A DNA stretch of 64,000 nt, taken from Sphingosinicellaceae bacterium. GTDB lineage: Bacteria > Pseudomonadota > Alphaproteobacteria > Sphingomonadales > Sphingomonadaceae. The DNA lies in the NCBI GenBank assembly GCA_019285715.1, contig CP079108.1:806001-870000 (forward strand). Reading direction: 5' to 3'. The position numbers were made by a program, and so were the translations under genes. The notes beneath the pieces are model-generated. The model worked only from the letters and a program-made list of their open reading frames with translations, was not told where the DNA came from and did not search any database. Of this stretch, positions 41,176-51,037 are shown piece after piece. Position 1 is the first letter of the stretch; each line of letters starts with the position of its first letter.

Positions 41176-42036
41176 TCAAGCGGATGCCGGCGGCTGTCCG
41201 AGCGCACTCCAGTCGCGCTTGCCGCCGTCGGCCGCGATGATGCGGTCCATCCGCTCGGCAAGCAGCCGGGCGAAGGGCAGCTCGACGTTGTCGCCCGCGG
41301 CGGCAAGCCCGAGCCCGACATCCTTGCGGCCGAGGCGCAGCGGGAAACCCGCGGGCTCGAACGCGGCCTCGGCGATCATGCGGCCGTAGTTGCCGAACAT
41401 GCGGTTGCCGAACCCGGTCTCGGTGAACAGGTCGTACATCGCCTGCGGGGTCACCCCCCGCGCGCCCGCGATGGCATAGGCCTCGGTGACGGTCTCGATG
41501 ACCGATGCGATGGAGAAATTGGAGGCAAGCTTGGCCGCGACCGCCATGCCGGGCTCGTCGCCGATGCGGATGACGCGCTGCCCGACCGCGTCGAATATCG
41601 GTTGGGCGCGCGCCAGATCGGCGTCGCTGCCCGCCGCAAGGATCGACAGCTGCCCCGCCGCCGCGACGTCTGGCCGCCCGAGCACCGGGGCCGCGACGAA
41701 CGTCTGTCCTGCCTCGCGATGCGCTGCGGCGAGCCGGTCGGTGAGGGCGACGCTGACCGTGCTCGACGAAATGTGGAGGATGCCCGGCCCTGCCGACAGG
41801 ATGCCGTTCGCGCCGAATGTCACTGCTTCGAGCGCCGCATCGTCGGCGAGCATCGAGACGACGATCCCCGCGGCCGCCGCAGCTGCCGGCGCGTCTTGTA
41901 GCGTCGCACCCGCGGCGACCAGTGGGTCAGCCTTGCGCGGGTCGCGGTTCCACACCTTCACCGCATGGCCAGCGGCGACCAGTTGCCCCGCCATCGCTGC
42001 ACCCATCTGCCCGAGTCCGACGAAGCCGATGTCCAT
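41176..42036 (-). CDS. NAD(P)-dependent beta-hydroxyacid dehydrogenase
   Basis: 286 residues from ATG at 42036, with GGAG nine bases upstream; an ATG at 42051 is also possible. GFVGLGQMGAAMAGQL is the Rossmann NAD(P) site; 'VAAPVLGRPDVAAAGQLSIL' is the substrate motif and K170 region 'MAVAAKLASNFSI' the catalytic Lys. Close to 3-hydroxyisobutyrate or GLYR1-type dehydrogenases. Its place between two repair genes looks accidental. Confidence 0.88.
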   Translation of the reverse strand: MDIGFVGLGQMGAAMAGQLVAAGHAVKVWNRDPRKADPLVAAGATLQDAPAAAAAAGIVVSMLADDAALEAVTFGANGILSAGPGILHISSSTVSVALTDRLAAAHREAGQTFVAAPVLGRPDVAAAGQLSILAAGSDADLARAQPIFDAVGQRVIRIGDEPGMAVAAKLASNFSIASVIETVTEAYAIAGARGVTPQAMYDLFTETGFGNRMFGNYGRMIAEAAFEPAGFPLRLGRKDVGLGLAAAGDNVELPFARLLAERMDRIIAADGGKRDWSALGQPPASA

Positions 42037-42092
42037 GTCCGTGTTCTCCATTCCTGCTCGGCGATAACGATGCGCGCCGTTGATGGTCCCGT

Positions 42093-44540
42093 TCAGCCGA
42101 TCGCGGCGACCGGTTCCGGGGGCGTCTCGTCGGGTAGAGGCATCGCCTCCGCCGCCAGCGCACCGGCCTCGAGGAGGAGCGCCTCGTCGGCGCGCCCGAA
42201 AACCCGTTCCTTGCCGGCCTCGAGCAGCACTGGCACGGCGAGCGGCGAAACCCGGTCGAGGACCATGTGGACCATGCTGGTCTGGGCGCGTTCGAGCAGC
42301 CCCGCCAGCCGGTCGATCTCGGTGAGCTTGGAGCGCGCGTCGGTCCACGCCGCGGTCAGCAGCAAATGGTCGGGCTCGTGCCGGCGCAGCACGTCGTAGA
42401 TCAGGTCACTGCTGAAGCTGACCTGACGCCCGGTCTTGTGTTGGCCCGGCTGCTGGCGGTCGATCAGCCCGCCGATGATCGCGACCTCGCGAAAAGCGCG
42501 CCTGAGGAACGGCGAGGCGGCGATCCACTCGGCCAGCTCCTCCTCGAAGATGTCGGGGGAGAACAACGGCTTGGGATCGGTGACCGGCTTCAGGCTCCAC
42601 ACCGCGACCATGTAGTCGCTGCCGACGAAGCCGAGCGGCTCAAGCCCGGCCGCCTCCATGCGTTGGGTCAGCAGCATCCCGAGCGTCTGGTGCGCGTTGC
42701 GGCCCTCGAAGCCGTAGGCGACCATGTACCAGCGGCCCTCGCGCTCGAAGGTCTCGACCAGCAGGTCGTCGAGGCCAGGGAGCGCCGAGCGGATGCGCTG
42801 CCAGTCGAGCCATTCGTGGACGTCGTCCGGCATCGCCCCCCAGCGTTCTGGGGCGTTGAACAGTTCGCGCACGCGACGCGCAAGATTGGTCGACAGCGGC
42901 ATGCGGCCACCCACGTAGGTCGGCACGCGCGGCTCCTTGCGCGACATGCGGACAAACAGGTCCGGCCCCTCGAAGCCGGTGACCTCGATGACCTGGCCGG
43001 CGAACATGAAGCTGTCGCCAATCCTGAGTTGGGCCGCGAACCACTCCTCGACCTTGCCCAGACTCCGGCCGTTGCGCCCGAACTTCACGTTGAGCGCGGC
43101 GGCCTCGACGATGGTGCCGGAGTTCAGCCGGTGCTGCGCGACCATGCGCGGGTGGGTGACGCGGTACAGGCCGTCGGGGCCGCGGGTCAGGCGCTTGTAG
43201 CGGTCGTAGGCCTTGAGGCTGTAGCCGCCCTGCTCGACGAAGGCGACGGTGCGGTCGAACTCGGCGCGCGGCAGGCCGGCGTAGGGGGCGCTTGAACGGA
43301 CCTCGGCGAACAGGTCGTCGGCGGCGAACGGCGCGGCGCTGGCGCAGGCCATGATGTGCTGGGCGAGGACGTCGAGCCCGCCGGGGCGGAAGGTATCGTG
43401 GTCGAGCTCGTGCGCCTCGACCGCATCGCGCGCGGCGAGGCTCTCCAGATACTCGAAGCGGTTGCCGGGCACGACGACGGCGCGCGAAGCCTCGTCCATC
43501 CTGTGGTTGGCGCGGCCGATGCGCTGGAGCAGCCGCGAGCTGCCCTTCGGCGCCCCCATCTGGACGACGAGGTCGACGTCGCCCCAGTCGATGCCGAGGT
43601 CGAGGCTAGCGGTGGCGACGATCGCCTTCAGCCGCCCGGTCGACATCGCCGCCTCGACCTTGCGCCGCGCCTCCGGACTCAGCGAGCCGTGGTGGATGCC
43701 GATCGGGAAGGCATCGTCGTTCTCCGCCCACAGGTCGCGGAAGACCAGCTCGGCCACGGCCCGCGTATTGACGAAGACGATGGTCATGCGCGCGCCGCCG
43801 ATCAGCTTGATGACCTCGCGCGCCGCGTAGCGCCCGTTGTGCCCCGACCACGGGATGCGCCCGTCGGGGACGAGGATGTCGACGTGCGGCTCCGCCCCGG
43901 GATCCCCGACCACCAGCCGCACCGAGTCAGCATCGGCGTCGGGCGCGAGCCAGCCCTGGTAGGCCTCCGGGTCGGCGATGGTGGCGCTCAGCCCGACGCG
44001 GCGCAGGCCGGGCGCCAGGGCCTGCAGCCGGGACATCGCGAGGTTGAGCTGGTCGCCGCGCTTGGTGATCGCGAAGGCGTGGATCTCGTCGACGATGATC
44101 GTCTTGACGTTGCCCAGCATCCGCGCCGCGTCGGGGTAGGAAATCAACAGCGACAGGCTTTCGGGCGTCGTCAGCAGCATCTGCGGCGGCCGCTCGCGCT
44201 GGCGCAGCTTGCGGTCGGACGGGGTGTCCCCGGTCCGTGTCTCGACCTTGATATCAAGCCCCATCTCGGCGATCGGCCCGAGCAGGTTGCGCTGCACGTC
44301 GACTGCCAGCGCCTTTAGCGGCGACACGTAGATCGTGTGCAGCCCGTCGACCGGGTTCGCGACGAGGTCCGCAAGGCTCGGCAGGAAGCCGGCCAGCGTC
44401 TTGCCCGCCCCGGTCGGCGCGACCAGTAGCGCGTGCGAACCCGCGGCGGCAGCGTCGAGCATCTCGGTCTGATGGCGCCGCACGTCCCAGCCGCGCGTCG
44501 CGAACCAGTCGAGGATGACGGGGGGGAGTGAGGGAGTCAC
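42093..44540 (-). CDS. Ligase-associated DEXH box helicase (Lhr-like)
   Basis: 815 residues from a GTG at 44540. Helicase motifs: LLVAPTGAGKTLAGFLPSL (I), TTPESLSLLI, IIVDEIHAF (DEIH box), LSATI (III), and the C-terminal 'LVVQMGAPKGSSRLLQRIGRANHR' (V/VI). The Lhr C-terminal winged-helix and beta domains follow. Unwinds DNA or RNA-DNA hybrids in damage repair with PdeM, the exonuclease and ligase. The start lacks a strong ribosome site. Confidence 0.93.
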   Translation of the reverse strand: MTPSLPPVILDWFATRGWDVRRHQTEMLDAAAAGSHALLVAPTGAGKTLAGFLPSLADLVANPVDGLHTIYVSPLKALAVDVQRNLLGPIAEMGLDIKVETRTGDTPSDRKLRQRERPPQMLLTTPESLSLLISYPDAARMLGNVKTIIVDEIHAFAITKRGDQLNLAMSRLQALAPGLRRVGLSATIADPEAYQGWLAPDADADSVRLVVGDPGAEPHVDILVPDGRIPWSGHNGRYAAREVIKLIGGARMTIVFVNTRAVAELVFRDLWAENDDAFPIGIHHGSLSPEARRKVEAAMSTGRLKAIVATASLDLGIDWGDVDLVVQMGAPKGSSRLLQRIGRANHRMDEASRAVVVPGNRFEYLESLAARDAVEAHELDHDTFRPGGLDVLAQHIMACASAAPFAADDLFAEVRSSAPYAGLPRAEFDRTVAFVEQGGYSLKAYDRYKRLTRGPDGLYRVTHPRMVAQHRLNSGTIVEAAALNVKFGRNGRSLGKVEEWFAAQLRIGDSFMFAGQVIEVTGFEGPDLFVRMSRKEPRVPTYVGGRMPLSTNLARRVRELFNAPERWGAMPDDVHEWLDWQRIRSALPGLDDLLVETFEREGRWYMVAYGFEGRNAHQTLGMLLTQRMEAAGLEPLGFVGSDYMVAVWSLKPVTDPKPLFSPDIFEEELAEWIAASPFLRRAFREVAIIGGLIDRQQPGQHKTGRQVSFSSDLIYDVLRRHEPDHLLLTAAWTDARSKLTEIDRLAGLLERAQTSMVHMVLDRVSPLAVPVLLEAGKERVFGRADEALLLEAGALAAEAMPLPDETPPEPVAAIG

Positions 44541-44627
44541 GGCTGGAATATAGGGAGACCGTGGCCGGATGCGCCACGGTCTCCTTACATGCGACGATTG
44601 GAGAGCGGCCCTCGCCGGGCGGCTCGA

Positions 44628-45275
44628 CTAGGCAGCGGCGACGCGCGACCGGCGGCGCATGGTGGTGCCCACCAGGCCGAAGCCGGTGAGCATCAAGGCC
44701 CAGGCGGCGGGTTCCGGAACGCTCGCGGTTGTGCCCTCGACAGTGATGCGGACGCCTGCATCGCTGAACGCGGCCCAGCCGTCCGAGAAGAACGAGCGGA
44801 ACAGCGTCGGCGTGCCGAGCGGCGTGTTGCTGTCGCCGAGGCTCGCAAAGCCGGTCGCGCCGAACTGGCCGGAGCCGAAGATCACACCGTAGGTGCCCGC
44901 CTCAAGGGTCAGCGACAGCGGCACGACGAGGTCCTGCGTGCCCTGCGATACGGCAAATACGACATGGCCGAGGCTGATGTCGGCGAGCGCGGTCGAGGCA
45001 CCGGCAGGGAATGCGGCACGCGAAGACAGCGGAACGACCGCGCCGAAGATGCTGCCACCTGGAAAGCCGCCGAACTGCGCGCCGATGCCGGTGATCGTGG
45101 TGGTCCTGGTGAGCGTGAACGCTGCGCCCATGAAATTGTCTGCGGACAGGATATACTCGCCGCTGTCGTCGCCGGAGTAGGCGGCACTCTGGTAGATCAC
45201 CGCGGCATTCGCGGGAACCGAGACGGCGAGCAGGGCGATCGCGACGGCGAGGCCACTGGCAAATCGGGGGGTCAT
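44628..45275 (-). CDS. PEP-CTERM (PEPxxWA) sorting-domain protein
   Basis: 215 residues from ATG at 45275 with GGAG upstream. Signal peptide MTPRFASGLAVAIALLAVSV (cleavage near ANA|AV). A beta-rich secreted body is followed by VPEPAAWAL, a hydrophobic stretch and RRRSR. A very long reading continues antisense through the protease gene to 47246 and is not real. Function unknown beyond export and exosortase sorting. Confidence 0.9.
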   Translation of the reverse strand: MTPRFASGLAVAIALLAVSVPANAAVIYQSAAYSGDDSGEYILSADNFMGAAFTLTRTTTITGIGAQFGGFPGGSIFGAVVPLSSRAAFPAGASTALADISLGHVVFAVSQGTQDLVVPLSLTLEAGTYGVIFGSGQFGATGFASLGDSNTPLGTPTLFRSFFSDGWAAFSDAGVRITVEGTTASVPEPAAWALMLTGFGLVGTTMRRRSRVAAA

Positions 45276-45506
45276 GAGATCGCTCCGGACAGGGTTAACG
45301 GTTCGTTCCGCTAAGCCCGTGACGTTACCGTTGTGCGATAGCGTCGCCTGTGTCGCGCTGGATCGATGCGGGGTGGGGCGGTCGCACGTGGCCGATATAG
45401 CGCAACCGCCAGGAATCCTCGGATGACGGGCCATCGCGGCCTTGCCTAGCCTTGGCTGGCACCGGGTGCAGGTATAGCCTCCGCTTCGCATAGTGGGGGC
45501 TTGCCA

Positions 45507-47771
45507 GTGTCGGTTTGCGTTGGTGCTCGGGCGTTCCTGGCGGTGCCGCTGCTGATGCTCGCCGCGTGCGGCGGCGGTGGGGGAGGCGGGGTTGTTTCCA
45601 CGCCGACGCCGACCCCGACGCCCACACCAGCTCCGACCCCGACCCCAACCCCAACACCGACGAACTACGACACCGCCGAGTACCGCCGCTCGAATGGCGC
45701 GAGCCAGGCGCAGGCGATCGTCGCTTACCAGTCTGGAGTGACTGGTGCGGGGGTCGTCGCCGGGGTCGTCGACAGCGGGGTCGATCCATCGAACTCGGAA
45801 TTCGCCGGGAAGATCAGCCCGATGTCCGCCGATCTGGCGGGTAGTCGCGGGATCGCTGACGAAGGTGGCCACGGCAGCGCGGTCGCCGACGTCCTGCTCG
45901 GCGCCAGGAACGATGTCGGCATCCACGGCGTCGCCTTCGACGCGACCTTGCTGGTGCTCAAGACCGACACCCCGGGCAGTTGTGCGGGGACGCCGCCGGC
46001 CGCCGGCGAGAGCGCGTGCAGTTACTCGGATAGCGCGATCGCAAGGGGCGTCGATCTGGCGGTGACTGCGCATGCCCGCGTCGTCAATATCTCGCTCGGC
46101 GGCGTGCCGGCCAACGCGGCGCTGCATGCCGCTATCGACCGGGCCACCGCCGCCGGGGTGATCATCGTAATTTCCGCCGGCAACGATTACGATGCCGCGA
46201 AAGGCACGGGCGCCAACCCGGACCCGCTCGCCCAGATCGCGATCGACCCCGCCGCTCACGGCCTCGTGCTGATCGCCGGAGCGACCGACGCCACGAAGAC
46301 CACCGCAAGCTTTTCCAACAAGGCCGGCAACAGCGCAAATTTCTACCTGACCGCGCTCGGTGTCGGGGTTCGTTCGATCGACCAGACCGGCGCGTCGTTC
46401 CTGTACGATGGCACCTCGCTGTCGGCCCCGGTGGTGTCGGGCGCGATCGCGTTGCTGGCGCAAGCGTTCCCGTCGCTGACCCCGGCGCAGATCGTCGACC
46501 TGCTGCTGCGGACCGCGACCGACCTCGGCGCGCCCGGCGTCGATGCGGTCTATGGCCACGGCGAGCTCAACCTCGCGGCCGCCTTCCAGCCGCAGGGCGC
46601 GACCTCGCTGACGAAGTCGGCGGTGTCGGTGTCGCTGACCAACAATGCGACCCTCAGCCCGGCGATGGGCGATGCTGGGCAGGCGGCCGGCCAGACGGGC
46701 CTCTCGGCATCGATCCGCGACGGGTACGGGCGCGGCTACAGCGTCGACCTCGCGCCGACGATCCGCACCGCGCCACATGCGCTGCGCCTCGTGCCGGCGC
46801 TGTCGCAGGATATCCGCAGCCTCGGCGCGGTCGCGGGCGGCACCAGCTTCGCGCTCGCCGTGATGAACGACGCCCCGCTGCGCCTGCAGATGACCTCGGC
46901 ACAGCCGGTTACGACGCGCGCCGTCGCGGGCTCGATCGCCAGCAAGATCAGTGCGACGACCTCTTTCGCGGTCGGTTATTCGCAGGCGAGCGAAGGCCTG
47001 GGCCGTGGCCTTGCCGGGACAGAAGACCCCGGCTTCCTTGTCGCCGAGCGGGCCGACGGCGCGCGTGGCCTCGGTCGCACCCCGCAATCGTCGATCGCCG
47101 TGCGGCAGCAGTTCGGCGGCCTCGGGATCACCGCGACGGCGGAAAACGGCGAATTGCGGTTCTACGGCCAGCCGGACAACAGCGAGCTCGATTATGGCAA
47201 CCGCCGCCCGATCTACCAGCTCGCCGGGTTCAGCCTCGACGGCCACCGCGGCATCTTCGCGCTCACCGGCGGCCTGAGCCGGCTAACCGAGCGCGACACG
47301 GTGCTCGGTGCCCGCTTCGCTCCGGCACTGGGTGGCGGCGGCGCATCGAGCTGGTTCGCGGATATCGGCGCAACCCTGTCGCCGGGACAATGGCGGCTCG
47401 TGGCCGCGCTGCGGCGCGGCTGGACACGGGTCGACGCGGCGGCGGTGCGTAGCAGCTCGACCCTCGCCACCGGCGCGATCTCGTTCGACATCGAGCGACA
47501 CGGCATCTTCCGCCCCGGCGACGCGTGGGTCGTGCGCTGGTCGCAGCCGCTGCGGGTTACCGGGGGTGCACTGGTGCTGACCGACTTCGACACCGCGACC
47601 CGCCTCGACCTCGCCCCGGCGGGTCACGAGCGCACCGTCGAGACGGGTTATTCTCGTGCCGTCGGACGCGGCTGGATCAGCGGCAATGCTTACTGGCGGA
47701 CCCAGCCCGACAATTTTGCCGCCAGCCCCGCCGATGTCGGTGCCGCGCTCCGCTATGGAGTGGCGTTCTAG
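45507..47771 (+). CDS. S8 serine protease with lipobox and barrel-like C-terminus
   Basis: About 754 residues from a GTG at 45507 (GGGGG eight bases upstream; a TTG at 45501 is in frame). A lipobox 'LMLAAC' is followed by a Gly run and a Pro/Thr repeat linker (about 30-52). The subtilisin domain has all three catalytic residues: D in VVDSGVDP (about 89), H in GGHGSAV (about 122) and S in DGTSLSAP (about 304). The C-terminal ~400 residues are beta-rich and end in GVAF, as in outer-membrane barrels or autotransporters. Probably an autotransporter-like surface protease; lipidation combined with a barrel would be unusual. Confidence 0.85.
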   Translation: MSVCVGARAFLAVPLLMLAACGGGGGGGVVSTPTPTPTPTPAPTPTPTPTPTNYDTAEYRRSNGASQAQAIVAYQSGVTGAGVVAGVVDSGVDPSNSEFAGKISPMSADLAGSRGIADEGGHGSAVADVLLGARNDVGIHGVAFDATLLVLKTDTPGSCAGTPPAAGESACSYSDSAIARGVDLAVTAHARVVNISLGGVPANAALHAAIDRATAAGVIIVISAGNDYDAAKGTGANPDPLAQIAIDPAAHGLVLIAGATDATKTTASFSNKAGNSANFYLTALGVGVRSIDQTGASFLYDGTSLSAPVVSGAIALLAQAFPSLTPAQIVDLLLRTATDLGAPGVDAVYGHGELNLAAAFQPQGATSLTKSAVSVSLTNNATLSPAMGDAGQAAGQTGLSASIRDGYGRGYSVDLAPTIRTAPHALRLVPALSQDIRSLGAVAGGTSFALAVMNDAPLRLQMTSAQPVTTRAVAGSIASKISATTSFAVGYSQASEGLGRGLAGTEDPGFLVAERADGARGLGRTPQSSIAVRQQFGGLGITATAENGELRFYGQPDNSELDYGNRRPIYQLAGFSLDGHRGIFALTGGLSRLTERDTVLGARFAPALGGGGASSWFADIGATLSPGQWRLVAALRRGWTRVDAAAVRSSSTLATGAISFDIERHGIFRPGDAWVVRWSQPLRVTGGALVLTDFDTATRLDLAPAGHERTVETGYSRAVGRGWISGNAYWRTQPDNFAASPADVGAALRYGVAF

Positions 47772-47847
47772 CGATTGTGCGTCGCGCCGCCGCCAATCTC
47801 TGCGCCCTCGCGTTAAGGACGCCGACAACGACATCGGGAGTTCGAAC

Positions 47848-48909
47848 ATGAGCGGCACGGCATTGGTAGTGGGCGCGAGTGGAATTGTCGGGAGCGCGAC
47901 CGCGGCGCTTCTGCTGGGGGAAGGCTGGACGGTCCATGGCCTGGCGCGGCGACCGGGTGCCCAGCCCGGCGTACTGCCGGTCGTGGCGGACCTGCAGGAT
48001 GCAGGATCAACGGCAGCGGCGCTGGCGAACGTGCGGCCCGATGCGGTGTTCATCACGACGTGGCTGCGGCAGGACAGCGAGGCGGAGAACATCCGCGTCA
48101 ACTCGGCGATGGTGCGTAACCTGCTGGACGGCCTGCGCGGGCACGGCAGCACGCGCCACGTCGCGCTGGTCACCGGCCTCAAGCACTATCTCGGGCCGTT
48201 CGAGGCGTACGGGAAGGGCGTGCTGCCGCAGACGCCGTTCCGCGAGGAGCAGGGCCGGCTCGACGTCGAGAACTTCTACTACGCGCAGGAGGACGAAGTC
48301 TTCGCCGCCGCCGCGCGTGACGGCTTCGGCTGGAGCGTCCACCGCCCACACACCGTGATCGGCAAGGCCGTCGGCAATGCGATGAACATGGGGACGACGC
48401 TGGCGGTTTACGCGACGCTCTGCCGCGAGACCGGGCGTCCATTCCGCTTCCCCGGGTCGGCGGCGCAGTGGAATGGTCTGACCGACATGACCGATGCGCG
48501 CCTGCTGGCGAAGCAGTTGCTGTGGGCGGCAACCACTCCCGCGGCGTGCAACGAGGCGTTCAACGTCGTGAATGGCGACGTCTTTCGCTGGAGCTGGATG
48601 TGGGGGCGGATCGCCGAATGGTTTGGCCTGACGCCCGCGCCGTTCGATGGGGCGGTCCAGCCGCTCGAGCAGCAGATGGCGGGCGACGCGCCGGTGTGGC
48701 GAACGATTGCGGACCGCGAGGGCCTCGCCGAGCCCGACCTCGCGCGCCTCGCTTCGCCGTGGCACACCGACGCCGACCTCGGCCGTCCGATCGAGGTCGT
48801 CACCGACATGTCGAAAAGCCGCCGCCTCGGCTTCACCGCTTACCAGCCGACCGACGATGCGTTCTTCGACCTGTTCGCGGAACTGCGGGCGGAGCGCCTC
48901 ATTCCGTAG
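47848..48909 (+). CDS. SDR of the PRISE (progesterone 5-beta-reductase-like) family
   Basis: 353 residues from ATG at 47848 with GGGAG upstream. GASGIVGSA is the nucleotide-binding motif; 'VTGLKHYLGPFEAYGKG' and 'LDVENFYYAQEDEVF' are the hallmark PRISE motifs, whose Lys and Tyr replace the usual SDR YxxxK. Reduces enones with NADPH in characterised relatives; the substrate here is unknown. Confidence 0.9.
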   Translation: MSGTALVVGASGIVGSATAALLLGEGWTVHGLARRPGAQPGVLPVVADLQDAGSTAAALANVRPDAVFITTWLRQDSEAENIRVNSAMVRNLLDGLRGHGSTRHVALVTGLKHYLGPFEAYGKGVLPQTPFREEQGRLDVENFYYAQEDEVFAAAARDGFGWSVHRPHTVIGKAVGNAMNMGTTLAVYATLCRETGRPFRFPGSAAQWNGLTDMTDARLLAKQLLWAATTPAACNEAFNVVNGDVFRWSWMWGRIAEWFGLTPAPFDGAVQPLEQQMAGDAPVWRTIADREGLAEPDLARLASPWHTDADLGRPIEVVTDMSKSRRLGFTAYQPTDDAFFDLFAELRAERLIP

Positions 48910-48963
48910 CGAGATACTCCGGGGCGGCTGGCGCCGCGCAGCAGGACCGCTAAAGGTCCCGGT

Positions 48964-49923
48964 GTGCGAATTCTCCTGACAGGCTCGTCCGGTTGGCTCG
49001 GCCGATTTCTCGCGCCGCGGCTGCGCGCCGTAGGCCACGACGTCGTCGGTCTCGACGTGGCACCGGGAGCAGACACTGCGATCGTAGGCTCGGTGGCGGA
49101 CCGGGCGGTCGTCGACGGCGCCTTCGAGCACGGCATCGAGGCGGTGATCCACGCCGGAGGGCTCCACAAGCCAGACATCGCGCGCTATCCGGCGCAGGCT
49201 TTCGTCGACGTCAACGTCACCGGCACGCTGAACCTGCTCGAGGCCGCCAAGGCAGCGCGGCTCGACCGGTTCGTGTTTACCTCGACGACCTCGCTGATGA
49301 TCAGCCAGGCCGTCCGCGACGAAGCCGGCGACGCGGCGATCTGGCTCGACGAGACCAGCGGGCCATTGGCCCCGCGCAACATCTACGGCGTGACCAAGCT
49401 CGCCGCCGAGCGCCTGTGCCGGCTATACGCGGCGGAGCACGGCCTGCCCTGCGTCGTCCTGCGCACCGGGCGGTTCTTTCCCGAGGACGACGACACCCAC
49501 CACACGCCGTCCGGCGAGAATCTCAAGGCCAACGAATTGCTCAACCGCCGGCTTACCGTGGAGGACGCCGCGGATGCGCACATCGCGGCGCTGGACCGCG
49601 CGCCCGAAATTGGCTTTGACCTGTTCGTGGTGTCGTCAGCGACACCGTTCGTTCGTAGCGACGCAGCGGCCCTCAAACGCGACGCCGCGGCGGTGATCGC
49701 GCGCTACTTCCCCGATGCGGCCGAGCTCTATGCCCGGCGTGGCTGGACCCTGCCGACCAGCATCGGCCGCGTCTACGATGCCGGTCACGCCGAGCGCCGC
49801 CTCGGTTTCCGCTGCCGCACCGGATTCCCCGAGGTGCTCGCCGCCCTGCGCGCAGGCCGCACCCTGCCGTTCGCGCACGACCCCTCGTACGTCTCCCCCA
49901 AGGAACCGCAGCCCGTCGCTTGA
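48964..49923 (+). CDS. NAD-dependent epimerase/dehydratase (extended SDR)
   Basis: 319 residues from a GTG at 48964. TGSSGWLGRF is the NAD-binding loop; 'FTSTTSLM' and NIYGVTKLAAE (YxxxK) form the active site. Close to UDP-sugar epimerases in plan but no specific substrate can be given. Probably follows the PRISE gene in one transcript (54 bases apart). Confidence 0.88.
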   Translation: MRILLTGSSGWLGRFLAPRLRAVGHDVVGLDVAPGADTAIVGSVADRAVVDGAFEHGIEAVIHAGGLHKPDIARYPAQAFVDVNVTGTLNLLEAAKAARLDRFVFTSTTSLMISQAVRDEAGDAAIWLDETSGPLAPRNIYGVTKLAAERLCRLYAAEHGLPCVVLRTGRFFPEDDDTHHTPSGENLKANELLNRRLTVEDAADAHIAALDRAPEIGFDLFVVSSATPFVRSDAAALKRDAAAVIARYFPDAAELYARRGWTLPTSIGRVYDAGHAERRLGFRCRTGFPEVLAALRAGRTLPFAHDPSYVSPKEPQPVA

Positions 49924-49985
49924 GCCGTTGCCGCAGCGACTGCGTCGGCCGTGGCAACATACGCCGCGCCGCTTATATTCCACTG

Positions 49986-50987
49986 ATGCCCTCCCCCGGT
50001 TCCTGGCTCCAGCCCCACCCCGAGGGCATCTACGTCGCTCCCGGCGACTTCTGGATCGATCCGTCGAGCCCCAAGGACCGCGCCCTCATCACCCACGGCC
50101 ATGCCGATCACGCGCGTTCCGGCCACGGCAAGGTCATGGCGACGGTCGAGACGCTGGCGATCATGAACGTCCGCTACGGCGAGCAGGTCGGCGGGCAGGG
50201 CGTCGCGTACGGCGAGACGGTCAAGGTCGGCGACGTCACCGCGCGCTTCGTGCCGGCGGGGCACGTGCTCGGCTCCGCGCAGATCGTGCTCGAGCACAAG
50301 GGTGAGCGCATCGTCGTGTCGGGCGACTACAAGCGCCGTGCCGACCCGACCTGCGCGCCGTTCGAGCCGGTGCCGTGCGACATTTTCGTCACCGAGGCGA
50401 CCTTCGGCCTGCCGGTTTTCCGCCACCCCGATACCACCGGCGAGGCGAACAAGGCACTGACCGCGCTCGCTGCCAACCCGGAGCGCTGCGTGCTGATCGG
50501 GGCGTATGCGCTCGGCAAGGCGCAGCGGGTGATCGGCGAGTTACGCCAGCTCGGCCATGACGCGCCGATCTACATCCACGGCGCGCTGCAGCGGCTGTGC
50601 GACCTGTACGTCGAACTCGGCGTGCCGCTCGGCGATATCCGCCCGGCGGCGGGACTGAAGCCGGCCGAGCTGCGCGGCAGCATCGTCCTGTGCCCGCCGT
50701 CGGCGCTCAACGATCGCTGGAGCCGCCGGCTGCCCGACCCGATCACCGCGATGGCCTCCGGCTGGATGCGGGTCCGGCAGCGCGCTGTACAGAAGATGGT
50801 CGAGCTGCCGCTGATCATCTCCGACCACGCCGACTGGACCGAGCTGACCGACACCTGCGTCGAGCTCGCGCCGTCGGAGGTGTGGGTCACCCACGGCCGC
50901 GAGGAGGCGCTGGTGCACTGGTGCCAGACGCGCCAGATGAAGGCGCGGGCTCTCGACCTGGTCGGACTCGACGACGAGGACGACTGA
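49986..50987 (+). CDS. Ligase-associated DNA exonuclease (MBL fold)
   Basis: 333 residues from ATG at 49986 (MPSPGSWLQP). A metallo-beta-lactamase/beta-CASP-like nuclease with LITHGHADHAR (HxHxDH), 'FVPAGHVLGSAQIVLEH', 'VVSGDYKRR' and 'LPLIISDHADW'. Its family travels with an ATP-dependent ligase, an Lhr-like helicase and PdeM. The ligase is not directly downstream here. Confidence 0.92.
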   Translation: MPSPGSWLQPHPEGIYVAPGDFWIDPSSPKDRALITHGHADHARSGHGKVMATVETLAIMNVRYGEQVGGQGVAYGETVKVGDVTARFVPAGHVLGSAQIVLEHKGERIVVSGDYKRRADPTCAPFEPVPCDIFVTEATFGLPVFRHPDTTGEANKALTALAANPERCVLIGAYALGKAQRVIGELRQLGHDAPIYIHGALQRLCDLYVELGVPLGDIRPAAGLKPAELRGSIVLCPPSALNDRWSRRLPDPITAMASGWMRVRQRAVQKMVELPLIISDHADWTELTDTCVELAPSEVWVTHGREEALVHWCQTRQMKARALDLVGLDDEDD

Positions 50988-51037
50988 AGCGGTCGCGAGG
51001 GTTACGCGAACCGGTCACCCCCGCTATCGTCCCCATC

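Noticed and set aside
45595-45665. Short tandem DNA repeat (CCGACGCCGACC-like)
   Set aside because: It encodes the Pro/Thr linker of the protease; low-complexity coding sequence rather than a CRISPR or regulatory repeat.
45276-47246. Very long minus-strand frame opposite the S8 protease
   Set aside because: It is the antisense of a gene with an intact catalytic triad; only the last 648 bases (44628-45275) form a real PEP-CTERM gene with its own start and signal peptide.
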